Origin: Bacteroidota bacterium
GTDB lineage: Bacteria > Bacteroidota > Bacteroidia > Chitinophagales > Chitinophagaceae
DNA length: 64,000 nucleotides
Direction of reading: 5' to 3'
Assembly (NCBI GenBank): GCA_023416995.1
Contig: JAEZGI010000081.1
Location: 71,576 to 135,575 of the forward strand
How positions within the stretch are numbered: position 1 is the stretch's first letter; every line of letters starts with the position of its first letter. A model generated the notes under the pieces. That model was not told where the DNA came from, did no database searches, and was given only the letters and a program-made list of their open reading frames with translations. A program made the position numbers and the translations under genes. This document shows positions 43,914-51,080 of this stretch, piece by piece.

Positions 43914-44671
43914 TTTGTCACTTTTTTTCTCCGAAAATCAAGAAAGCCAAGTGTCGCTATACCCAATCCAAAAATGAGCGACACCCATTCAACACTGTTC
44001 AATTGATGTTTCAGATTCGGGCTCACTGCAAAAATATTGAAGCTATACGGATAGTATTTGGCTAAGACTGACTTATACTCAAAAACCATCAAGATACCAA
44101 CTAACCACAAAACAAGTCCAACGCCTATAGGGATAAGAAAATTTCTGGATCGTAGGCCGAGCCAGAATTGTACGGTGCAGATAGCAAAGACACATATGTA
44201 AGTATTCGCTGCGTTTACCATGATTGTGTGTATGCTCAGGGGCTGATTAAGCAGATCAAGCTCAGGCATGGCAAAGTGGCCAATAATGGCGGCAAAAAAC
44301 ATCAACACAATATTCGTGATGAGAAAGAGGATTAGCAGTAGCTGAATCGTTATAAACTTCGCAATGAAGATCTGCTGTTTTGTTTGTGGTGATGCAAACA
44401 GCTGCTTCCATGTGTTATTTTTAAATTCGATCTGGGGCAACAAGGTACAAATGAGTACTACATAAAAAGGGAAAAACACGAAGCCATTCATTTGTGCCGC
44501 GAGTTTAAACATAGCGTTAAACGGATCCGTTTTTGTTGAATCAATATCGCCCGAGAGCACGTTGATCAGGTACACGACTGGTACAATGGCCGCGCCAACA
44601 ATCGTAAAATAAAATGCAGCGGTTCGTCTAGTCTTCAGTATTTCTGAACGGAGAGATGCTAATACAAGCAT
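43910..44671 (-). CDS. ABC-2 type transporter permease
   Basis: 253 residues with six hydrophobic segments (for example FYFTIVGAAIVPVVYLINVL, QLLLILFLITNIVLMFFAAI, IPIGVGLVLWLVGILMVFEY). It resembles the ABC2_membrane_4 group, which includes permeases of peptide-antibiotic immunity transporters. The ATPase gene lies 36 bases upstream on the same strand. Substrate unknown. Confidence 0.88.
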   Translation of the reverse strand: MLVLASLRSEILKTRRTAAFYFTIVGAAIVPVVYLINVLSGDIDSTKTDPFNAMFKLAAQMNGFVFFPFYVVLICTLLPQIEFKNNTWKQLFASPQTKQQIFIAKFITIQLLLILFLITNIVLMFFAAIIGHFAMPELDLLNQPLSIHTIMVNAANTYICVFAICTVQFWLGLRSRNFLIPIGVGLVLWLVGILMVFEYKSVLAKYYPYSFNIFAVSPNLKHQLNSVEWVSLIFGLGIATLGFLDFRRKKVTN

Positions 44672-44707
44672 AAATGATTATTTGAAGAGTGTAGTGAAAT
44701 TTCGGCA

Positions 44708-45646
44708 TCATGCTGATTGTTGCTTTAGTGATGTTTGAGTTTGATCACTCGTAAGATCAATAAACAGTTGTTCGAGAGAAAGGATCTTTGGGTGAAGCAT
44801 GAAAACATCCAGGTCAGCAGCAGTTAGCAGCCTGTTAATTGATGCCACCTGTGAAAAGCTCTGAAAGGGGACCGCCAGATGCCCATCAGACATTTCTGCA
44901 AGATGACCGTTCAGCACCTTAGCAGCAGTATGGTTGTCCGAAGTATTAATGACCAGTTTTGCTCCTTTCTGCTGCATCAGATGCAAATCGGAAAGCGCAC
45001 CCTGGAACAACATACTTCCTTTGTAAATAATACCTACATGACTTACCATCTTTTCGACCTCCGCTAACAAATGACTTGAAATAACGACCGTCATTCCATG
45101 TTCCCTGTTAAGCTTTTTGATCAGCTCGCGCAACTCAATAATACCTCCGGGATCTAATCCGTTAGACGGTTCGTCAAGTATTAACAACTCTGGATCTGGC
45201 AGCAACGCCAGGGCAATTGCTAATCGTTGTCGCATGCCAAGAGAAAATGATTTTACATTTTTTGTTTTGGTGTCTCCGAGGCCCACAATTCGTAGCACCT
45301 CATCTACCCGGCTTTTTGAAACGTTATAGACCGAACGGTAAATTTCAAGATTTTCTTTTGCTGTAAGATGGCCGTAAAGCGAAGGCGCCTCAATCAACGA
45401 GCCTATCTTTTTCAGGATGTTACACCTGTTGGAATGCAGCTCACGATTGAAGATCCTGATGGTGCCTTGTTGATTTCTTAACAGACCCAATATCAGGCTT
45501 AAGGTTGTGGTTTTACCGGACCCGTTTGGTCCGAGAAAGCCATAAATGGACCCTTGTTCAATATGCAGGCTAATGCCATGCAGTGTTTGAACTGTCTTTG
45601 AATAATGATAGATGAGATCGCTGGTGCTGATGATAGCTGATGGCAT
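44708..45646 (-). CDS. ABC transporter ATP-binding protein
   Basis: 312 residues: Walker A GPNGSGKTTT, Q-loop near GSLIEAPSLYG, signature SLGMRQRLAIA, Walker B ELLILDEPSNGLDP, H-loop ISSHLLAEV. The last 90 residues form a C-terminal extension of the drug/peptide-exporter (BcrA/DrrA) type. It powers the permease encoded next to it. The start is ATG 45646; an in-frame TTG lies at 45652. The gap to the upstream outer-membrane receptor gene is 54 bases, so the three genes probably form one operon. Confidence 0.95.
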   Translation of the reverse strand: MPSAIISTSDLIYHYSKTVQTLHGISLHIEQGSIYGFLGPNGSGKTTTLSLILGLLRNQQGTIRIFNRELHSNRCNILKKIGSLIEAPSLYGHLTAKENLEIYRSVYNVSKSRVDEVLRIVGLGDTKTKNVKSFSLGMRQRLAIALALLPDPELLILDEPSNGLDPGGIIELRELIKKLNREHGMTVVISSHLLAEVEKMVSHVGIIYKGSMLFQGALSDLHLMQQKGAKLVINTSDNHTAAKVLNGHLAEMSDGHLAVPFQSFSQVASINRLLTAADLDVFMLHPKILSLEQLFIDLTSDQTQTSLKQQSA

Positions 45647-45700
45647 GTTCAATTTGTTGATGTAAGTGTTACTGGATGTTCACAACAACTTGTGTTGAGA

Positions 45701-48136
45701 CTAATTACCTCCGATACGGCCCTGTTCTTCATTGGCACTACCGATTGTTCTTTTTACCGGTGCAATCTTTTTCCCTTTACTAAAGTTGTATGAGAACCCC
45801 AGCGTTACAATCTGCGTCTCGGCAACCTGTCTCATTTCAACATCCACGTCACCGTACCGGGTATAACCCTTTTGCTTTTGCGTATAAAATATATCTCTTG
45901 CAGTTAACCGGATCATCCCTTTATTTTTCCAGACCTGCTTGCTGATTCCGGCGCCCACAAATCCAATTGGTCTTAATTTCATAACCCCCTCGAGCCAACC
46001 ACTTCTGTATCTGCCGTTTATTTCTGCACTAAAAGTTTTTGTGATCTTGAATTGCTGACTCGCGTTAAGTACATAGCTGGTCGCGGCCAGGTCGATCGCG
46101 TCATTTTCAATCACACCTTTGTATCGGTCATTGTATACATTGATATTGATGTTGCTTGTCCACCATTTGGTGAAAGTTGTGTTAGCATTAACTGCTATAC
46201 CAAACTGGTTAAGAGACGAAACATTCGCAGGCATATTATAGGCCTCATCACCGCGTTGGAGAATGATACCCTGCACAATGTCTTTGGTGTGGGTATAATT
46301 GAGTGTAGTGGTGATCATGTTTTTCCAGGTATGTGATAACTCAACATTATTACTGATGGAAGGTCTGAGGTTGGGGTTTCCCTGGCTGAATGTGTACCTG
46401 TCAAGAAACTGGATAAATGGATTCAGACTCTGATAGCTCGGGCGACTGACCCTTCTTCCAAAATTTGCTCCAAAGTTATTTTTTGCGTTTGCTTTATATT
46501 GGAAGAAGGCTGTTGGGAATAATTGTGTATAATGACGGTCAAACTGTTCGGAGGTAGTGATTTGTGTTCCTTTTGCATTAGTGTTCTCAACCCTTAAACC
46601 TAATTGCGCATTGATTTTTTTTGTTAATGGTGCACTGAAGTTCAGATAGGCTGCATTGATATTTTCTTCATAAATAAAATGATTGCTGCGGTTTATATCA
46701 TGAACCGGTCGGCCCGATTGTATACTGTCGTATTTCGCGTCATTATCTGTTCGTACGACACTGCTTTTAAAACCGGCTTCAAGTTTTGCGCCTTTTTTAA
46801 GGGGATGTATATAATCGATCCGGGCACTATAAACATCAATGTTTTGCGGCAGGATACCCACAAGTGTATCAGCATCACGGTATGCATTTCCAACTGCATC
46901 ATAATATGCATTTACCATGAAAAGGTTATTATCAGTACGGTAGTTGAGGAAGTCTATGTCTGATGTCAACTCTCTTCCCTTATTGTTAAGCAAGTGACGG
47001 AAATTCAGATTGGTGTTGAGACCTGTCCATTGATTTGTATTATTTACAGTAGCTTTGGTAACACTTTCAAACACCTTTGAACTGTTCGAAATATTAGTGA
47101 CGTTAGGGCTCACCATAGTCATGTCGCGCGTATTAAGATTAACAACTGCACCAATGGTTGTTTTTTTGGTTGCGAAAAAATCTATACCCAGTTTGGCGCT
47201 ATAAGAGTTCCCGGTGCCGGTCCTTCGAGTTTCCTGATTAAAAATCTTTTCAAGGGAGTTGTTATCTGGATTTACGATCCTGCGGTCGAGATTCATCCTT
47301 CCGAAACGCTGCTGGTAGTTGTGACTGAGATTGGTGAAAACATTGATCTTCCCATTCCGATAGTTAAAATTGAGACCTTCGTTGGTTTTGGGATATTTTC
47401 CTTGCGAATAGGCAATGTTGGCAGATCCGTTAAGACCCGCTTTGGTAACCTTTTTAGTTTTTATATTGATGATGCCGGAAGAGCCTGCTGCATCATACCG
47501 CGCAGGAGGGTTGGTCATAATCTCAATTTGGTCTAGCTGGTTCGAACTCATGTTGCGCAGAAGATTCGCCAGATCGGCCCCTCCCAATTGTGTGGGTCTG
47601 CCATCGATCATAATCAGCACCCCTTCTTTGCCTTTCAGCGAAATGCCGCCATCGCGATCTACTGACACACCCGGCGATTTCTCCAGAACCTCCAGTGCAG
47701 AAGTCCCGACGTTGGTAATTGATGCGTCCACATTTATTACTGTGCGGTCAATTCGTTGTTCTATTAAAGCCTTTTTGCCACTTACGGTAACGCTTTCCAG
47801 GTTTTGATCCAGTGCTGTAAGGTGCAATGCAGCGAGCTGTACACCCGGAACCTGTGGCGAAATCGCGAATATGGGCGAAAAGACACGTTGATATCCAACA
47901 CTGGTTACGGCAACTACATATTTGCCATTTGCCAGGCCGCTGAAGGTGTATTGACCTTTTTCAGAGCTGACTGATTGTTGAATCGTGGAAGAATCTTTTG
48001 CTAAAAGTAAAGTAATGGTTGCGCCACCAGCGGGTTGATCCGCCTTTAACACCTGCCCGGATGCCTTGCCTCCGGTTTGAGAGTAGCCATTATAAATAGC
48101 AAGCAAAGCTAAACAGGCGCATAATAACCTTTTCAT
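45701..48136 (-). CDS. Outer-membrane receptor-like beta-barrel protein (OMP_b-brl_3 type)
   Basis: 811 residues: signal peptide (MKRLLCACLALLAIYNGYSQ), a carboxypeptidase-regulatory-like domain (VLKADQPAGGATITLLLAKD), a TonB plug-like region (VINVDASITNVGTSALEVLE, KEGVLIMIDGRPTQLGG, DQIEIMTNPPARYDAAGSSG) and a long barrel ending VTLGFSYNFSKGKK. It belongs to the Bacteroidota outer membrane beta-barrel family related to TonB receptors, without a SusD partner. It heads an operon with an ABC exporter. The frame is open to 48166, but the ATG at 48136 precedes the signal peptide. Confidence 0.93.
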   Translation of the reverse strand: MKRLLCACLALLAIYNGYSQTGGKASGQVLKADQPAGGATITLLLAKDSSTIQQSVSSEKGQYTFSGLANGKYVVAVTSVGYQRVFSPIFAISPQVPGVQLAALHLTALDQNLESVTVSGKKALIEQRIDRTVINVDASITNVGTSALEVLEKSPGVSVDRDGGISLKGKEGVLIMIDGRPTQLGGADLANLLRNMSSNQLDQIEIMTNPPARYDAAGSSGIINIKTKKVTKAGLNGSANIAYSQGKYPKTNEGLNFNYRNGKINVFTNLSHNYQQRFGRMNLDRRIVNPDNNSLEKIFNQETRRTGTGNSYSAKLGIDFFATKKTTIGAVVNLNTRDMTMVSPNVTNISNSSKVFESVTKATVNNTNQWTGLNTNLNFRHLLNNKGRELTSDIDFLNYRTDNNLFMVNAYYDAVGNAYRDADTLVGILPQNIDVYSARIDYIHPLKKGAKLEAGFKSSVVRTDNDAKYDSIQSGRPVHDINRSNHFIYEENINAAYLNFSAPLTKKINAQLGLRVENTNAKGTQITTSEQFDRHYTQLFPTAFFQYKANAKNNFGANFGRRVSRPSYQSLNPFIQFLDRYTFSQGNPNLRPSISNNVELSHTWKNMITTTLNYTHTKDIVQGIILQRGDEAYNMPANVSSLNQFGIAVNANTTFTKWWTSNININVYNDRYKGVIENDAIDLAATSYVLNASQQFKITKTFSAEINGRYRSGWLEGVMKLRPIGFVGAGISKQVWKNKGMIRLTARDIFYTQKQKGYTRYGDVDVEMRQVAETQIVTLGFSYNFSKGKKIAPVKRTIGSANEEQGRIGGN

Positions 48137-48669
48137 TGTTAAGAGTTTTAGAGTGGAGAGGATCAAGCATGTGTGTTTTGTTGTCTAGTGTACTACGTCA
48201 ATAGTACACTGCTAAGGTAGTGCGAACTTTTGATTTGCAAAATGTTTTTCCAACTTCACTGCAAAAAGATGATGATCGGGCCTGGCTGAGTACAGGTGGT
48301 TCCCCTGAAGGATGACTAAATGGGCGGGGATGGCCCGGTTTCTTCGAAGGTTTTTACGGGCTCGAGGATTGGAAATTAGTTATGGACGACTGAAAGCGTT
48401 ATTTCAAAGCACATACTATCGTGCGCACATCAGGACAAAAAAAAGCCCTCCTGTGGAAACAGGACGGCTCAACGATTGCTTGCCATATGAAAAAAGATAA
48501 AATTCGAATGTTGGGCTACGATATGTTATAAAAAGTCACATATCTCCTTTCTTCCTCAATTGCACACAGCAAAAATAGTAAACTTAATTAAAAGTACAAA
48601 TATTATTTAATTTAATACGATGGATTTTTTATTGTAGAATGTTGAAATTCCCGGATTTTCACTTAAAAA
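48137..48669 (-). other. Intergenic region, 533 bases
   Basis: No convincing gene. It should hold the promoter of the minus-strand receptor gene at its left side and, near 48437-48469, a terminator-like hairpin oriented for the aminotransferase gene to the right. A 62-codon plus-strand frame (48312-48500) runs across that hairpin and is not called. Confidence 0.5.
48437..48469 (-). terminator. Possible terminator downstream of the aminotransferase gene
   Basis: On the minus strand an interrupted hairpin (GCC..CCTG / CAGG..GGC, 48469-48445) is followed by eight T (48444-48437). It lies 200 bases beyond the aminotransferase stop. Confidence 0.5.
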
Positions 48670-49869
48670 TCAATTGTTTATACGGCCAGGATAAATTTTT
48701 AATGCTTCCTCAAGACAATCCATAGATTTTTCCAACGCTTCGGTATTTAACACATAAGCCAAGCGCACCTCGTTTTTACCCAGACCCGGCGTTCCATAAA
48801 AACCGGAGGCAGGAGCCATCATTACAGTTTGCTTTTCATGCTCAAAAGAGTCCAGCAACCACTGACAAAAAATCTCCGCGTCATCAACGGGTAAACGCGC
48901 CATTGCATAAAATGCACCGCCTGGATTTGGACAGAACACACCTGGTATGCTGTTCAGTCTATTGACAAGTATATCGCGACGTTTTAAATACTCAGCTTTT
49001 GTGGCTTCAAAATAATCTGCGGGCAAATCAACTGCAGCCTCACCAAGTATTTGTGCAAATGATGGTGGGCTTAGTCTCGCCTGCGCAAATTTCATTGCAG
49101 CAGTCAGTAATTGATTGTTCCGTGTGATAAAGGCCCCGATCCTTCCACCACAGGCACTATATCGTTTCGAAATCGTGTCCATCAACACTACATGATCATC
49201 TACTCCTGTAAGTTGCAATGCACTGAAATGTTCACCGCTATAACAAAACTCTCGATAGGCCTCGTCTGCAAACAGGTACAGGTTGTGTTTCAGGATAATT
49301 TCCCTGAGTGTTTCCATTTCTTCCCTGCTGTACAGGTAACCGGTGGGGTTATTAGGATTGCATAACACAATAGCCCGTGTGCGGGGCGTAATCATCTCTT
49401 CAAAAGCGGTTATAGGTGGCAGTGAGAAGCCTGATTCGATGGAGGAGCGAACTGGCACCACCTTAATGTCAGCTTCCACCGCAAAGCCATTATAATTGGC
49501 GTAATATGGTTCGGGAATAATTACTTCATCGCCTGGATCCATACATGCCATAAAACCAAAAAGGATCGCTTCAGAACCGCCTGTTGTAATGATGATCTGG
49601 TTATGATCAATATCGATCCCGTTATCGGCATAATACTTCACCAGCTTGCGTCTGTAGCTTTCATTACCGGCGCTGTGACTATATTCAAGTACCTTGAAAT
49701 CACTGTTCCGTACGGCATCCAGAATTTGTGGCGGCGTTTCGATATCCGGCTGACCGATATTCAGATGGTAAACGGTAACTCCTCTTTTTTTTGCAGCTTC
49801 GGCAAAGGGTACCAATTTCCTGATGGGGGAGGGCGGCATAACCTGCCCGCGATGACTGATGTTTAGCAT
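48670..49869 (-). CDS. PLP-dependent class I/II aminotransferase
   Basis: 399 residues of fold-type I. Seen: YHLNIGQPDIETPPQILDAV, TTGGSEAILFGFMACMDPGD, IPEPYYANYNGFA, ALVLCNPNNPTGYLYS-like ARAIVLCNPNNPTGY region, LFADEAYREFCYSG with the PLP Asp, and DTISKRYSACGGRIGAFI, which holds the Schiff-base Lys and the phosphate Arg. It is related to aspartate/aromatic aminotransferases; the donor and acceptor cannot be named. The ATG lies four bases after a TAACTTTG -7 box. Confidence 0.95.
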   Translation of the reverse strand: MLNISHRGQVMPPSPIRKLVPFAEAAKKRGVTVYHLNIGQPDIETPPQILDAVRNSDFKVLEYSHSAGNESYRRKLVKYYADNGIDIDHNQIIITTGGSEAILFGFMACMDPGDEVIIPEPYYANYNGFAVEADIKVVPVRSSIESGFSLPPITAFEEMITPRTRAIVLCNPNNPTGYLYSREEMETLREIILKHNLYLFADEAYREFCYSGEHFSALQLTGVDDHVVLMDTISKRYSACGGRIGAFITRNNQLLTAAMKFAQARLSPPSFAQILGEAAVDLPADYFEATKAEYLKRRDILVNRLNSIPGVFCPNPGGAFYAMARLPVDDAEIFCQWLLDSFEHEKQTVMMAPASGFYGTPGLGKNEVRLAYVLNTEALEKSMDCLEEALKIYPGRINN

Positions 49870-49873
49870 GCCG

Positions 49874-49881
49874 CAAAGTTA
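49874..49881 (-). promoter_or_regulatory. -7 promoter box of the aminotransferase gene
   Basis: Minus-strand TAACTTTG, a full match to TAnnTTTG, ends four bases before the ATG at 49869. The -33 region is T-rich but lacks a clear TTTG at the right distance. Confidence 0.45.
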
Positions 49882-49960
49882 TTGAAGATAACAGGTATGA
49901 AAAGAAAAAACCCTCGCCGTATAGCGAGGGTAAACTACAATTTATAAACACTAAAAAAAT

Positions 49961-50413
49961 TTATCCTTTTTTAGAACCTTTCTCTTTTTCGTATTTAGCA
50001 TAAGCTTCCGGAGTCAATACCTCGCCTTTAATAGTAAGGTTCATGGGGGCATCAACACCAGCTACTTTTACTGTGATGGTTTTTGTAAACGGACCAACCT
50101 GCGGGGCGGTGAAACCGGCAACCAGTTTATCAGTTTTGCCTTTAGCAATGGGTGCCTGTGGCCAAACGGGTGTTGTGCAACCGCATGAACCAAAAGCCGA
50201 CTCGATGACAACGGGTTTTTCACTGATGTTTGTGAATACAAATTCATGACTCACGTTTACGTCTTTTTTGATCTTGCCGAAGTCGTAAGTGAGTTCTTTA
50301 AACTTCAGGTAGTTCTCTGCTTTTTTGACGGTTACACCTGCAGCAGTTTGTGTTTGTGCAAACATAGTTGCAGAGATCATAAGTGCTGCGAGGGATAAGA
50401 AAAGTCCTTTCAT
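49961..50413 (-). CDS. DUF1573 secreted protein (copy 2 of tandem pair)
   Basis: About 150 residues: signal peptide (MKGLFLSLAALMISATMFAQ) and one DUF1573 beta-sandwich domain (LTYDFGKIKKDVNVSHEFVF, SAFGSCGCTTPVWPQAPIAK, VGPFTKTITVKVAG), then a lysine-rich tail. The CGCT motif is characteristic. The function is unknown; the fold is ASH/Ig-like and such proteins are periplasmic or surface-bound. It follows its paralog by about 35 bases. Confidence 0.92.
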   Translation of the reverse strand: MKGLFLSLAALMISATMFAQTQTAAGVTVKKAENYLKFKELTYDFGKIKKDVNVSHEFVFTNISEKPVVIESAFGSCGCTTPVWPQAPIAKGKTDKLVAGFTAPQVGPFTKTITVKVAGVDAPMNLTIKGEVLTPEAYAKYEKEKGSKKG

Positions 50414-50448
50414 ATTAATGGTTTGTTTGTTTAGCAATGAGATATTGA

Positions 50449-50922
50449 TTAATAACTTGTGGGTTTCAGCAATGAGATAGACGCATTTGCCGGCGCAGAG
50501 GTTGCCGGTGCTTTATAAACTGTTCCGGAAATAACCAGCGTTTTCATTTGGCTGCCATTATAAAATACAGTAACGGTTTTTGAAAACGGTCCTTCGGCTG
50601 CAGCGTTGTAACCAACTTTGATAGTTGCACTGGCGCCTGGCTCAACCGGATCTTTGGTCCATTCCGGCGTGGTACAACCGCAGGCTGCCTGCACATTCTC
50701 CAGCTTCAAAGGTTCTTTGCCGTTGTTTGTGAATTCAAACAGGTGTGTCACCGGGCGATTTTGTGGAATCTTCCCAAAATCATGAGCGGTCTGCTTAAAG
50801 CCAAGTACTTCAACAGTCGCCGGCGAAGTATTAACTGGTTTTGTGGCCGGTTGGGCTGAACCCTGGGCCATTAACTGTCCTGTTAATAAAAATGTTGCTG
50901 CGAGGAGTGCAAATGCTTTCAT
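50449..50922 (-). CDS. DUF1573 secreted protein (copy 1 of tandem pair)
   Basis: 157 residues: signal peptide (MKAFALLAATFLLTGQLMAQ), a Pro/Thr/Ala linker, and a DUF1573 domain (QTAHDFGKIPQNRPVTHLFE, AACGCTTPEWTKDPVEPGAS, GPFSKTVTVFYNGSQMKTLV). It is the first gene of a two-gene unit with its paralog. The frame is open upstream to 51021, but the ATG at 50922 precedes the signal peptide. Confidence 0.92.
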   Translation of the reverse strand: MKAFALLAATFLLTGQLMAQGSAQPATKPVNTSPATVEVLGFKQTAHDFGKIPQNRPVTHLFEFTNNGKEPLKLENVQAACGCTTPEWTKDPVEPGASATIKVGYNAAAEGPFSKTVTVFYNGSQMKTLVISGTVYKAPATSAPANASISLLKPTSY

Positions 50923-51068
50923 AATAAATGACTGGTTTTCAATCGTGATACAGGCTCTGCGCCTGGATTTTGACAGTTTAAAATTACAGCTTAAACGCGC
51001 GAAAAAGCAATTAATTTTCAACGTAATGACAATTTTTTAACACCCGGTCGTATTGGAGCAAGGATCGT

Positions 51069-51076
51069 TATTTTTG
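51069..51076 (+). promoter_or_regulatory. -7 promoter box of E1 copy 2
   Basis: TATTTTTG, a full match to TAnnTTTG, ends four bases before the ATG at 51081, so a leaderless mRNA is predicted. No clear TTTG at -33. Confidence 0.45.
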
Positions 51077-51080
51077 CGGA

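Noticed and set aside
48312..48500. 62-codon plus-strand frame in the 533-base intergenic region
   Set aside because: It runs through a hairpin with a run of A/T that looks like a minus-strand terminator, has no recognisable motif and an Arg-rich random-looking composition.
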